Assembly: GCA_030247855.1 (NCBI GenBank)
Contig: JAPDRN010000012.1
Span: forward strand, 310,001 to 374,000
Direction of reading: 5' to 3'
Length of the DNA: 64,000 nt
DNA from: Knufia peltigerae
Taxonomy: Eukaryota; Ascomycota; Eurotiomycetes; Chaetothyriales; Trichomeriaceae
In this document: piece after piece, positions 32,504 through 45,088 of the stretch
How the letters are laid out: every line of letters starts with the position of its first letter
Numbering within the stretch: position 1 is the first letter of the stretch
Program-made: the position numbers and the translations under genes
Notes under the pieces: model-generated
The model's database searches: none
Seen by the model: the letters and a program-made list of their open reading frames with translations, nothing else
What the model was told of the DNA's origin: nothing

Positions 32504-33041
32504 GGAGGCAGCAGTCACTACTTGAGTTCAGAAAAACTGGGGTTATTGTGGAAGGATCCAAGCCTGGTCATCATCCAAGGGCTGTGATAATGGTGACTGT
32601 ACCCAGGTCGCCTCGGATTTCAGCAGTCCATAATAAATAGTCGGCTCAGCAAGACCGAACATCTTGTCTTTTTCCAGATACAGTGTCCAAGTTTTTGTGC
32701 GACAGTAGTCAACACTAAAAACTGTCAGCATCGTAAATACCGACAACCTGTTCCATTCGGCCGATGAATGGCTGAAGTTCGCACCTCATGAAGGTCAAAT
32801 GGTTGTAACTTTGGCGTAGGGCTCGGAGATACTTGTTTCCGACCAATTTTGCTGCTGTTCTTACAGCGGCCAGCCTCACGTTAGCAGTCTGACACAATTC
32901 TCGTCACGCCGCTTCAACATCTTGGCAGCCTCGGCCTCTTCCCGCCCAACATTGACCTGGACTCATGACTCTCACACGCTCTTCCCCGAAATCAGACTCA
33001 CTTCAGGAGAACGCGTCGAGCATGGAGCTCTCCAAGCAGAC
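32504..33041. other. Intergenic region, no gene seen
   Basis: 538 nt between two plus-strand genes; contains the expected 3' end and promoter. The regulator's frame is open for 40 codons upstream of its ATG but without another ATG. Confidence 0.5.
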
Positions 33042-35452
33042 ATGAAGCCTGTGAGGAATATTGCGCCAGACAGGAAACGAGATCATCAGACGATTTTCCT
33101 TCCAAGCGCTGCGGGGACATCCCCTCAATCAAATCCAAAGCGAACCAAGATTGAACAGGCTTGTTCATATTGTCGCGTTTTACGCCGCAAGGTTGGTGGG
33201 ACACCGAGAAGCATGCTATGTACTAATATGCCAGGATAGTGCAATGGTCAAAGTCCATGCAGTTCCTGTGTCGAGAAATCAGTTCCGTGCGATTACGGTG
33301 GCGATGCTCAACCCCCGGGGAAGATGACCCTGGCTAGGGCACTCAAGTAAGCGGCTCTTCTAGTTGTGCATTGATTCTTCTTGCCAACCTAGACTTCAGA
33401 CGGATCTCGGAATTAGAGAGCAGACTGCGCGAGTACGAGAATCTGGACCCTGAGAAAGATGGCGGCACAACTTCGTCACCACGCCATATTGGTCAGATCT
33501 ATGACTACCTCCCAGAGAGCCATCGACCCGACGATGATATGAGCCAGCTTTTACGTGGAGTGAACTTTCTAACTATCTCGACGAGAAACCCAGAATTTTA
33601 CGGCGGGTCGTCTTCAAACGCCATTATCAGCGCGGTGGAAGCCCCTAGCCATATCTCACATACGCACGACTCATCTATGAGGCCAGACCTACCGGCGCAG
33701 CAATGGATACACAGTTCGCCGAACCTTCGTCTTGCCAATGCATCCGGTTCTTCCTTACCTCCCAGGCCTGTCGCTGACGAGTATGTGAATCGATACTTTC
33801 AGACTGCCCATCACATCTACCCAATCCTCAATCCAAAAACGTTCGTGGAGAGGTATCGAAATTTCTGGGAGGGACTACCAACGGAAGGAAGAGGCTATGA
33901 ACTTTGGATAGCGGTTATGTACATGGTACTGGCTCATGGCCACCAATGTAGCATGGTCGATCCAGATACCGCAGTGCGACAGGCCGCGCTTAATTCCAAT
34001 CACGGTGAAGTCTGCTTCAACCTGGCAAAGGCTGTTCTTACCGATGTCTCCTTCACCTCTGGTGATATGTCAAGCGTCAACAGTTTGTTCCTTGGTGTAA
34101 GTAGGCTCAAGCTAGATCCCCTGTTGCTAACTATTTAGTTTGCGTGGCTGTATAACCAGCAGAGACTCCACGAAGCCTACGCTATGATGGGGGTTGCAAC
34201 ACGAGTTGGCTATGCTATTGGTATGCACAGGGAGCTCATTGTTTTGGGCGGTCCTACTGCAGACGCTAATGGCTGGTGCGCATCGTGGTGGTAAGTTAAC
34301 AATCTGATTACTTCGATACAAGCTGATTATTCCAGGTGTCTCTTCACCTATGAAACGTAAGTTCCGAGAGCCGTCAATGATTGCCGTGTTTCTGACAATG
34401 CCTAGCGAACTCGCGGCTCTTTCTGGTCGACCCTGCGGGATTCAACCCCGAGAAGTTGATGTTAGACCATTTTCCCTGGACTCATCACCGATTGATTTCC
34501 AGTACCTCGAACGAATGCGACAGTTCTCATACCTGGCTTGGGATGCATACGAACAGGTCTACTCTTTGGAATACAAACACACCAGTGTCTCAGAACGGAC
34601 CGAGGCACTCAAAATGGCCGATGCAGCTCTTTGCACGTGGTACGATGAATGGTCTGAGAACTCGATTTGGGTCAAGGAACCTCATGGACTGATACTACGG
34701 CTGCGTATGACACTCTGTGGACATATGAACACCGCTAACCCCCCTGCTTTCGTACAGGCTACTTGAACTTGCGCATTCTGCTGTACCGGGCATTTCTCAA
34801 CCTCGTTGTGCAGAAAAAAGAGGCCGGCAAGGTGATCCCGGAGGACCTGCTCGCAGCGGCTGCTAGGTGCATTGTGATGGCCATATCGTTGATTGAGACC
34901 ACCACAACCTGTATCAACCCGGGCAGTTCAGGGACTCTTCAGGCAGCTCTTTTGCCATCAGCTGGCTATCTTTGGAACGCGACAATCACACTCTTGCTCT
35001 ACGTTACCAGCCAGGTAGTCCGTGATACTCTGCCCGAAACCGCACCAGATTACACCACTGTCATCTCAAGCATCCAAACGGCAATTGCTTTCCTGACCGT
35101 CCATCAAGATGCCCTAGCATCTGCACCCGAGTCAATCAAGAAAGGACAAACCTTACTCAACAAAGCGATAGCCTCGTTCGACGACGCCCAAAGGAATGGG
35201 GATGATCCTGGCTACCAAACCGACATCCGACTACCCCATTTTGAGTCACCTTCGGATCAGATTCTGGATTTTGTACACGGCTTCGACGTCCCGACATTTG
35301 ACTTTGGCAGACCCTCTTCCGATCACATTTCTGGTACGATTGGAAGCGAGAAGTATGCTACAGGCGACCAGGCGCAAGAACCCGATTTCAATGCCCAGTG
35401 GACACAGGAAGTGGACACATTTTTCTTCCAACACCTGGGAGAACAGGGTTAG
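33042..35452 (+). CDS. Zn(II)2Cys6 fungal-specific transcription factor
   Basis: Exons 33042-33191, 33240-33346, 33400-34096, 34139-34290, 34336-34356, 34406-34716 and 34758-35452 give about 710 residues. The zinc cluster is split by intron 1 (GTTGGT donor, TACTAAT branch): ACSYCRVLRRK then CNGQSPCSSC and a final Cys. A linker ending in SELESRLREYE is a likely dimerisation coiled coil. The fungal_trans domain covers about residues 190-480. Exon 5 is only 21 nt and intron 6 only 41 nt. It sits between the sugar-type carrier and SnoaL-like B and is the natural candidate to control this small group. Confidence 0.88.
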
Positions 35453-35771
35453 TCGCATATTGTCACCCTCAAAGTTGTCACCACCTGTCGAGAGTCCTGC
35501 ATGGGGCGTGGATCTGGTTGTGTACGATGCCCTGAGCATGCTGCCAATGGGAATCCGCGGGATGAAATTCTCCCACTCTTCTCCCCACAGAATTCTGACT
35601 ATGTTGAGGTCCGCAAATTCCCCGCACTCTAACCATTGAATACTCATATCAGGCTTGTCATTGAAGGACAAAATCGAGACAGACAGCGTAGTTGCTTTCG
35701 CTGTAAGATTCGTCGTCTCTCTCACTTGCCGATACTGACCAAGAGCTTAATCATTCGAGTAATCCGCGACC
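35453..35771. other. Short intergenic region
   Basis: 319 nt between two plus-strand genes; nothing recognised. Confidence 0.5.
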
Positions 35772-36450
35772 ATGCCTAGACCGGCTTTGTTACCCGTTCA
35801 TCACCCTCTGGCCTTTTCATCACCAACAGACGGACATCAGAACAATTTGAAGACTCCAGCGGAACACTCTTCTTTAGCCAACCCTCAAAGCGCTGGTGAC
35901 AAGGTACATTTCCTGTTCGAACGACAAAGACTCGTATCCCTTCTCGACGAATACGCGTATGTCCTGGATGCATGCATGGTCCACCATGCTGCAGCACAAA
36001 CTTGGGCAGGGCTCTTCACGGATGATTGTATCGTGACATTCCCATTTGGAACACACCATGGCACTAAAGGTCTTGCTGGTTGGTGCCTTGGTGCAGAAAC
36101 GAGATTCAGCAGAATGCTAGTGAGTTTACCTACCAAACTTGACTATCAGCCGTCAAGATCTAACCAGCTTCCAGCACATGTCGTCTAACATGACAATCAC
36201 ATTCGAAAGCGACATAATCGCCCATGGTCGGTCTGCACTGTTTGCCATTTGTGGGGTACATTCGGACGACATCAACAAGAACTTTTCCGAAGGAGGCTAC
36301 TATTACTGGAGCTTTCGCAAAGTTGGCGAGACCTGGAAAATCTCCTACCTCTTTTTGGACGTGATGTGGGAGAATGGCGACTCTTTGGGCCTCAATGAGC
36401 CAGGTGCAGCAACTACAAGGGCGGAGGCTGGTCTTGGAAGTCACCTGTGA
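35772..36450 (+). CDS. SnoaL-like (NTF2-fold) protein B
   Basis: Exons 35772-36119 and 36175-36450 give 207 residues. It shares the layout of protein A: TWAGLFTDDC, PFGTHHGTKG, and FSEGGYYYWSF. The N-terminal 45 residues are low-complexity and differ from protein A. The intron falls after RFSRML, at a point where protein A (YFERCQL) has none. The last three residues, SHL, fit the peroxisomal PTS1 pattern, whereas protein A ends DKL. Function unknown beyond the fold. Confidence 0.82.
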
Positions 36451-36761
36451 AGCGAACGTGGATGTAGCCGCAATGGACATATGAAGCACCCAGATTTTAT
36501 TGCAATGCTGATAGGCATTGCACTGCGTAATGCCTCTTCCGAGAAATGGAAGAGGCAAGGTTCAACTTCAAGTGTCACTTCATCTTGATGGACACGAGGA
36601 TATCCATGAGTATTGGCGATGTATTATTTGACAAGTCGTCTTCCGGCCTTAATTCTGACTATCATGGGCTTGGAGTTTTCATCTTCCAAATGAACGCTCT
36701 CCATTTTGATCTGGGGTCGCATCATCGCCATACAACCAGCAATCACCCTACCTCCATGACT
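36451..36761. other. Intergenic 3'-3' region
   Basis: 311 nt between converging stops of SnoaL-like B and the Dal5-type carrier; no gene seen. Confidence 0.5.
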
Positions 36762-38616
36762 TCAGTAGGTATACCTGAATCCCTCCAAACCCTCAATAAC
36801 GACCCGACCTTGTCTCTGCTTTTTATTTTGGACGTAAAAATAAGTGCTGGTGGTGCAGACCGAGAGAAAGGTCATGCAAGCAGCTGTAATGCAGGTGTAG
36901 AGCCCCGGCCTTGCAAAGAGAGTTAGCACAAATGTAGCACGAATGCCTTCAGAAGCATGCCTCACCGATACTGCGGTGCATCTTGACTTCGGAATGTCAA
37001 GGAGCCAATGATACCTCCGATACCTCCAGCACCCACAATCGTCGCTGAACAGAAAGCCCGTCGCCACACACCTCGGATGTTGTTGGCCTGGTATGTCAGA
37101 CTTAACGGAATATTTGAATTCGCTCCTCCGATGATGAGAAAGGCCCCGAAATATCGTACACCACTCTGTTTTGCATATCCCAATACGACGACTCCAATGA
37201 CCTCAATGACGCAGTTGAAGAGGAGGAAGGGAGTCCGGAGGCCGATTCTATCTGAAATGACACTCTGTATCAGGCCGAGAATCGACGCAAACACATAACA
37301 CTAGGAAGACACAAGTCAGTCGTTGTCATCGGATACTGTAGATGATGCTCACCGGGGTACTCAAGCATTGAGCGGCCGCCTCAGAGAATCCAAGTCCCTG
37401 ACGAAGGACAATGGGCAGAAAGTATGCTGCGGCATATGTCACAACAGAAGTAAGGCCAAAATTGGCGGCGAAGAACCAAATCTTCCAGTCAAGCGCATTC
37501 TTCAAGTACAGTCCCAATTTGAACGGAGGTGTCTCGACGTCCATGCGGTCTCGATTGATACGGTCAATCACGATCTTGATCTCGTCATCTTTGAGGAACT
37601 TCCAAGATTTGTGTGCGTCTTCGGGAAAATCAACGATGAGGAAGTAAGCTACAATACCAAAAACGACGGTGATGATGCCCTCCATGAGGAAGATCCAGCG
37701 CCAGCCAGCGTGACCTCCGACGCCGTCCATCTTTGAAAGCTGGAATAAATGTCAGGATACCAATTGTGAAGAGAAGGGGGCCTTTGAGAAACTCACGCCA
37801 TATGCAAGGATGCCGCCAAAGCCGGCAATCAACGAGCCCAAAAGATAAAATGCAGCATTTCGTTTGGCAACCTCAGCTAGATAGGATGGTGAGAAAAGTG
37901 AATGACAATCTGTTCAACTCATTGTCTTACCTCTGACATACCAAGTGCTCAACAAATACGCACAGCTCGAGAAAAACCCGGCTTCAAAAATACCCAACAA
38001 ACAGCGCAAGGCCAGCATCGCATGCCAACTCTTGACAAGGCCGTGACCAACCATCACCAAGCCCCAGGCTGTCACAATGAATCCAAGGAAACGTCTAGCT
38101 CGAACCTTTCTGGCAATGGCGGTCATCGGAGGTTGGAATGAGATGTAGAATGGGAAGAAGACCAGGATCAAGAGGGTCTGGTCAAGCACGTATCAGTATC
38201 ACTTGCTAATGCAGGATCCTAGGCCCAGGGCCGGGCTCACATAGGCATTTCCTTTGAGGTCAAGACCCTTTTCAGGGTCGCCCATGCCAGCGACATAGCT
38301 AATGAGGAAATTTAGTGTCCGGTAGCACAACGAGGACGTCGCAATTCGACTCACGCATTCTATACATGTCAGCTGGGTAAAAAATGCAAAAAGGACAGGC
38401 TCAGGATGCACTCACAGGTAGATTGACACGATCGATCAGTGATGCCGTGTACAATACACCCAAGACAAGACATATTCGTAGATCAATCTTCTTCTTGATG
38501 TCTTTTATCTTTTTAGGGTCGACGGTATCGACCTCTTCATCGAATTCGCTCAATCGATCTTGGTGCTCCGACTTTGCTGCCAGGTCTTTCGCAGAGTCTA
38601 CATTACCTTGTGCCAT
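36762..38616 (-). CDS. Dal5-type (anion:cation symporter) MFS transporter
   Basis: Eight exons: 38616-38416, 38359-38355 (5 nt), 38298-38241, 38177-37931, 37876-37797, 37739-37353, 37300-36966, 36909-36762; about 486 residues. The family motifs are DRVNLPNAYVAGM at the end of helix 1, RKVRARR in the loop after helix 2, GIFEAGFF in helix 4, GWRWIFLMEG after helix 5, and FPEDAHK in the central loop. Relatives carry allantoate, vitamins or organic anions across the plasma membrane. The exon structure demands a 5-nt microexon to keep the conserved Asn-Ala. Confidence 0.9.
38355..38359 (-). other. Five-nucleotide microexon of the Dal5-type gene
   Basis: AATGC flanked by two 56-nt introns, both with GTGAGT donors and AG acceptors (TATAG and CATTAG). 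It encodes Asn and the first two bases of Ala in the conserved helix-1 end. Other acceptors in the first intron break the frame or lose the motif. Confidence 0.7.
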
Positions 38617-39074
38617 TTTGACTGATGGTCGAGATGAGAGTCGAAAAGCGGCAGAGGAGTAGAGAGGCCTAGATAACTCATAAAGCGATCAACACTCATG
38701 CGGAGTCCCCAGGTCCATCTTCGGGGGGAAAGAAGACCATGACATTGTGGAACGGGCCGGCTATCTATTCTCGACAATGGGACTTTCTCGTACGATACCT
38801 ACTTGTAGTCATAACGGTCGTCTGTCTTAAGAGTGGATAGTGATGCTCCAACATGGTCTGATGGCCCCATATACGCTATTTGTATACCCGAGGTTATCTA
38901 ACACTTGGCAGGTTGAATTTGCCCACGTAACAGTATTCGTTCCTCCCCAAGTCATCGGTCGATTGATGTGTTTCTGCCGACGTTCAACATCATTTCCCCG
39001 ACTTCGGTTATCTTTTGTGTCCCCCAGTGTTTCTCTCCACACTCTCTAAGACACCGTCAATAAAGAGGGTGAGC
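38617..39074. promoter_or_regulatory. Divergent region, Dal5-type carrier / regulator
   Basis: 458 nt between outward-reading starts. No clear repeated motif found. Confidence 0.45.
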
Positions 39075-41344
39075 ATGCAAAAGTCTGACGTTGCCGGAAA
39101 GGGGAAGAAGAAGCGTGCTGGGAGAGCCTGCATCTTGTGTAGGGCAAGAAAGGTCCGTTGTGATGTGGTGCTGAATGGTACTCCTTGCACCAATTGCCGT
39201 TTGGATTCACTCGACTGTACCATCCCAAAAAACAGGCGTCACAGGTATGTCTCCGATACAGTCGATTTAATCACAGCAAGCCCGGATAGCTGATCCACCT
39301 TCCTCGGAAAGAGTTCCAAAGGCCAGTAAGTCGACGGTCGGCATTGCCCCCCGGCGGTCTCAATCGCTCTCAGAGACCACAGCACAACAAACAGACCATC
39401 TCCAATGCAGTCACAATATTGACACGAGAGACGCTCCTGCATATTCTGAAAGTACACAGAAGAGCAATGATGGCCTACGCAACTGGCGTGCAGCACCTTC
39501 ATTGTGCTCTGCCTCAATCTCCTTGGAAGATCCCTCCCATTTAAGGTTGCCTGCTTTTATTAAAGCTCTGGATGACGGCCTAGACTCGACAGATCTAGAC
39601 TATTTACGGGCGAAGAAGGCATTATCACTCCCCAGCAAAGAGTTTCGCGATGTCTGCGTCGCGCGTTATCTGGAGTTCGCCCATCCATTACTGCCTCTGC
39701 TGGACAAGCGCCAACTTCTGTCCACCTTGCGCGAAGATGAAGTTGGTGGTGATCAGATTAGCCTTACATTGTTCAACGCTGTCATGCTGTCCGGGGTAAC
39801 ATTTGTGGAAGATGAGTGGATTGTCCGAGCAGGTTTCGAGTCAAGGCAAGCTGCGCGCAAGACATTCTTCAGTCGGGCTAAGGTAAGACAATACCCGAGC
39901 ATTCGCCTTGCAGCAAACTAAAATTCTCTGTCAGGTCCTTTTCAATACCAACGTCGATCTTGATAGGTTCGTGGCTTGTCAAGTGGCCGTTCTGATGAGC
40001 ACATGGTACCCTGGAAAACACGAGAAAGCAGATGCATGGTTTTGGACAGGCACAGCAGTATCTTTGGCTTATTCAATTCATCTGCACTTGGAACCAGACG
40101 AGTCGCATTTCAGCATCGAAGAACAACGCCTTCGCCGAAGGCTTTGGTGGGGTACATTTGCCCGCGATCAAAAGGTTGCATTGGCATTGGGACGGCCGCA
40201 CAGGTCAACCTACTATAACGTCCGAATGCTTTCATTAGAAGATCTTGACGACAACATCCAGCCCTTTACGACAGTCTATCCTTCAGAGACTCGGAGATAC
40301 ACTGGCGTCGTCGAAAATCCTAAAACACAATCTATTTTGGGCAGGTTGTGTATCGAGCACATGAAATTATGTGTATGCATCGCCTCATTCGTCACTACAA
40401 TCTTCAAATGCCGTCGAGATATCAAGACCAGGAGCAGGGAGGATGTTCAAGGACATTCACTGCCATCGCCGACGAGCCGACTGAATCGCTGTACACAAGA
40501 TTTTGCCCTCTGGTATCGCGGACTCGCTGCAGATCTGCACTACGAACGAGACGTCGCACTGGTCAAGGACACCTGCATCAGTCAAGCTCGCTGCTTGGCA
40601 GTCCACAAATCAACCGTCCACATTCTGTACCACGTATCTATCAGCGCCTTGTACCGGCTAAAAGCCCTATCGCCAAGCTCGACGTGGCGAGACACTGACC
40701 TCCACGGAGAGCTACACAGCGCGTCGCAACGCATCCTCCGCCACACGGCTTGGGAATTGACCCGCACAAATCAGGAGCTATGCGAGTCAGGCTTCATGCC
40801 GTATCTATCTACCGGAGCCGTTGGCGGCGTCGTTGCCGCTCTCGTCGTTCACCTCTTGGACGTCAAGGCGCCGAACGAAACCGTACGGCGTGCAGCGGTG
40901 TACGGCATCCAGCAGTGCAAACAATTCTTGCTGATCCTTAAAAACGCTTACAACACGGCTGTGGATGCACTGGATTACCTTGAAGAAGCCGAGAAGCAAG
41001 ATGCCAACATTCCTGCTTCCGAAGAACGAGACATGATGGACACCGAAGACGCGGCGTCCCAGCCTTTTCCAGTCGCTCATGCCCATCAGCGGCTGCACAG
41101 TCCCTCGTGGGTGCCGACCACGCTGCTAGAGGAGGACTCCTCGCTTGCAATTTTCCAACAAACTCCAACGATTCCAACGATGGAGACGTCTCCATTCAAG
41201 GATACAGACGAGATCTTTTGGCAGTCGTTCATGGATGGCGCATCGACTTATGAGTTTCACCAGGGTACAAGTTTACCTCTTTACGATTTAGGCTTTTCGT
41301 CCAACGACATAGGCAATTTTGAAATGCCCAGTATGCTTTCATGA
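39075..41344 (+). CDS. Zn(II)2Cys6 regulator, cutinase-factor-like
   Basis: Exons 39075-39244, 39312-39882 and 39935-41344 give about 716 residues. The cluster lies in exon 1: RACILCRARKVRCD, then PCTNCRLDSLDC, preceded by a Lys-rich stretch. The fungal_trans domain includes RYLEFAHPLLPLLDKR, VACQVAVLMSTWY and RLRRRLWWGTFARDQKVAL, a pattern close to cutinase transcription factor 1-type proteins that respond to fatty-acid or cutin products. The first intron needs the acceptor ending at 39311 to keep a long frame. It is divergent from the Dal5-type carrier and converges on the next regulator. Confidence 0.88.
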
Positions 41345-41498
41345 TCGAAGATGAAAAGACAAAAGGTTTGACACGATCTGTATGCAGAATACGAGGCAGG
41401 AGGTTTACGCATTGATATTCGACACAAAGGATGCCATTATGGTATGACGGTTTTCGCAGGACGCTGAGCCTCTAAGTTATAGTCGTCTGTTTTGGAAG

Positions 41499-43998
41499 CT
41501 ACAGTTGGAAGACACAGCCCATGACATCGCCAAACTCATTCGCACTCATCTTCTCCCCGGCTGTTCGACGGTTGACTGCGCCCAGTGCCTTGAATGTTTC
41601 CGACCACGAAACTCGGACTGCATCCCCGTCATCCCATCCGTCCGATGTGGCACCGTCGACAGGCAGCATAGTCTGATCATCTTTCGGAGAGAGGGAATGA
41701 AAGTGCTCCATGTGCGAATCCTCCGACGGCAGGGGTCTTTCTATCTGGGGTGGTGTCAAGGCGCTGACGATTCTTGGTAGACTGTGAGAGGATATTGGTG
41801 TTGCGGACTTGTATCCAAGATTAACGTCTACTCGTCCCTGGGATGAGTTAGAGTTCTGTTTTTCTCCCCCAGATGCCGACGAGGCCAAGATTGTCCCGAA
41901 CCCAGGTCTCCCGTGTGGAGAGTCCACCAAGCCCGTAACGTCGGCGGAGGGATGTTCCAAGCATAGAGAGTTGTTGCCTTCTGAATAGTAAGGGGATTCT
42001 GATATCATGATGTCTGGGTGGTAATGGTGGACGACATGTTGATCGAGCATTGCTTCGTTGGAGTTGAGACTGGCTCCACCTTGATGGTTGCATACATTGG
42101 GTGCAATATCCGGAAAGGCGGCAGACACATCAAATGTGCATGGAGTGTGAATGTTAGGGCAATCTCGTATGGGGCTGACCCCTGTCGCATCGCGAGGATT
42201 TCTCTGAGCTTGCAGAGACCTTGCCAATCTCTCAGCCGGGGCGTTGATATCGGCCATGCTAGAGAAGAATCTTTGTAAAACGTCCAGTTGACTAGAAGCT
42301 AATTTATGCATACTTGGGTCCTCGATATGTGGTATGCTGGTCAAGAGAGAGCTCGCAGCAAGTGCGGCTTGCTGGACTGTGAGTGGCGGAATGGCGCCGA
42401 GTTCGAATCGTTCCATCATCTCGGAGAGTAGGTTACAAATTTGTATCGCACTATTCAATACGAGGTTGGAGATTGAAGCAAACAGCTTATGGCGACCCGG
42501 GACACTATCTGTGTCGTAGACTGGGGATCGCAATGACTTTGGAGAGTTGACTGGGCGGAAAAGAAGAATATTCAGGGAATGGTACTGCTGGCTGTAGGAG
42601 ACATTCACAGTAAGCTGCTCGGCACAAATCAAGTCTGTCATGCTTCACGGGTGCTCAAGAATACAGGATGCATTTGGGACTCACTGGAGAAGGAAAAGGC
42701 TTGGAGTGGCCGAATGTCTGCCTGGTGCTGCTTTGTCGAGCTTCAAATGGGTTGGTAAATTGGCATACCAGTATTTAAGCCGGCCGTGTAGTTGTGTCAG
42801 CAGAGGAAAGGCCATTCCTTTGTCTTGTAAGATGACATTGTTACCCGAATGCCGCTTCCGAGGGTTCGACACCATCGATTCAGGGATGGCCTGGTTTTGA
42901 GCTACGTCGGCAATGCCCATAAGATCTAGATGGGCGTTGTAAACTTGTGAATTGAGGTCATTAGGCTTGGATGTAAAAGTAGACGAGCGCAGGTGTTTAG
43001 TTGCAGGCAGATGGACGTTATGACAACCGCTACCGGAAGCGTGAAAGTCGAGACCCGGGCCATGATCAAACACGGTCCAGATGCTGGCAACGACAGTGGG
43101 TGAGTCTCCATAAAGCATGTATTAGTCGATCAAGAGGAGACGTACCTGTGGATAAATCTTACAGCTCGCAAGGTCATTCGCTGAATAACCAGCTCATCGT
43201 CGGAAATGTGCAGGTCGAGTATGGTTTGTGTGCTTTGAAGCTCTTCAATCTTTTGCAACGCCAAGTCTTGAGTTTGGACGTGTCAGCTCAGCTATGAGAC
43301 GGAATAACAACAGGCCAGGGAGACACACCTAGATAAAGTCTCGCCGAATAATCCCTTCCAGACTCCAGCTCGAGCTGGGCCAAGAGAGCGGTAGCCTGAA
43401 CCTGGCATACACTGCTCCATTGTTGTTGTTGTTGACCAACTACGGTAGGCAGAGAATCAATCGTATCTCTGAGTTGTCTGTGCAAGGATGACTCCCAGCC
43501 GCCAGGAAGCAAAAGACGAGCAATGTCCGGTCCGCGTGTATGATGGCGATCTGCACGACTGACACCCGTGGCCAAAATTGCGAGATGTAACTCGGGAGAG
43601 CAAAAGGGGCCGCCGATCACACCACACCCAGCATCTGAATGCGACTTGGAGTGGGTCAAAGTAGGGGTCTCGAGACTGGCCAGGAAGGCCTCCTTGTGCA
43701 CAAGTGGAATGACTGCGTTGAATCGGTCCCAGAATTGATCGAGCAGGTGGCTTTGGAGAGTAGGGTCGAGCTGTGCGATCATCGCGACGCAGCGCTCCGA
43801 AGAACGAGTCGCTGCATCGGAGCACGACGCCCGATACAAGTCGAAGTCGTGACTTGGCGGTAGCATTGTTGTGTTTGTTCGTTGCTCTTGTCCGATCTTT
43901 TCGCCTTCGCCAGAGAGGTCTTCATTCAGCAGGCGTAGGAGGGTGTCGGTGTGGTTTCCGGGGCTGCTGTTGTCCCCGTCATCGTTGCAAACGAACAT
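41499..43998 (-). CDS. Fungal-specific transcription factor without a visible DNA-binding domain
   Basis: Exons 43998-43329, 43266-43146, 43083-42685 and 42642-41499 give about 777 residues. The protein has the fungal_trans type of middle region (FWDRFNAVIPLVHKEAF, then the LLLFRP-type motif near residue 420) and a long Ser/Pro/His-rich tail ending in acidic and tryptophan-containing residues, as in XlnR-like activators. No Zn2Cys6 or other DNA-binding motif was found in the coding part or in the roughly 600 nt upstream. The frame extends upstream of 43998 to an acceptor near 44018, so an unrecognised 5' exon is possible. Its start is uncertain. Confidence 0.72.
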
Positions 43999-45088
43999 GC
44001 TCGGAGAGAAAGAGTGTCTGCCGCAGAAAAGACGCCATTAGTTCCGTAGAATGTTTTTGCCGCGGCGAGGATGATATGGCTCGACTCGATGCTTACCTTG
44101 ATCTCCTCATGCTGGTGCGAACGGCTCGTTGATGGTTGTAAGAGCGGCGGCGATGGGTAATCTACAGAGCCAAAAAGAAGGATCAGAACTGGCTTGAGAG
44201 TCATGCACCTGAACCGCATGGAGTAAGGCCGTCTATGAAGCTATCTGTAATGTGACATGTCGGTTTACGTGCAAACACACGTACCTTTGATTGTGCGAAT
44301 CGTTGACCTACTGCGCATTCTTCGGCCCTTTGGGTCTCGATCCTCATCTCTCCCGCCATATGTCGAGGAAGGCCATCAGTCGCGTAAGAGATACAGTAGG
44401 TTGTGTATGTAAGAGTGTGTGCACACGTCTGTGTTTGGTCGTCAAAATTGTGGTGTCGCCGGACAGTACCGGAAGACCTGCATCTAGACTAGTAGAAAGT
44501 ATCTAATGGAGAAAGATCTTCTACCGCCGTATACGACATGTCTCTGCCTCAGACCGGCATTGAATTGATGGCCTGCGACATTTTACTCAACATGTGAATG
44601 AGCGAGGGGCATTCTTCCAGACACGAGGCAAACGAGCCATCCCCACCGAGGTCTCCGCAGAAGTGGAGGTTGGGACCTATTTCATTACAAACTGCAGATC
44701 TCATCGGCCCCCATACACAAGGCTTGGGAGCATCAGTAGCCGATGCTCAAGAAGCCCGAACCTCGGTCGACGTCCACGTTTGGCTAAGAGTGTCTGTCAC
44801 GCCCAGAACCCTTCGACCTCAGTTGACATGCAAATCCACCCTCTGACTCGACAAAGTCTTATGGCAACAACAACGAGGCTCCCAATCTTGGTGGTTGAGC
44901 ATAGTCCAGTATCTGCTGATTATAGCTCATGTACCGAGCACGTGGGATGATTCCATTTATCTGTGTCTGCGACAGTGTTCTAGTGCCAAGTATATCTCAT
45001 TTTTTCATCCTCTTTTTCATTGTTTAGAGGCATGCATCTTTCTATGCCCTTTATCATTGACATTTAATTCCCTACCACAATATCTAGT
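43999..45088. other. Intergenic region, about 1.1 kb
   Basis: Contains the promoter of the preceding regulator and perhaps an unrecognised 5' exon of it near 44040-44120. No independent gene recognised on either strand. Confidence 0.5.

Noticed and set aside
36546..36926. 126-codon plus-strand open frame
   Set aside because: Its right part is antisense to the last exon of the Dal5-type carrier and the rest has no recognisable motif.
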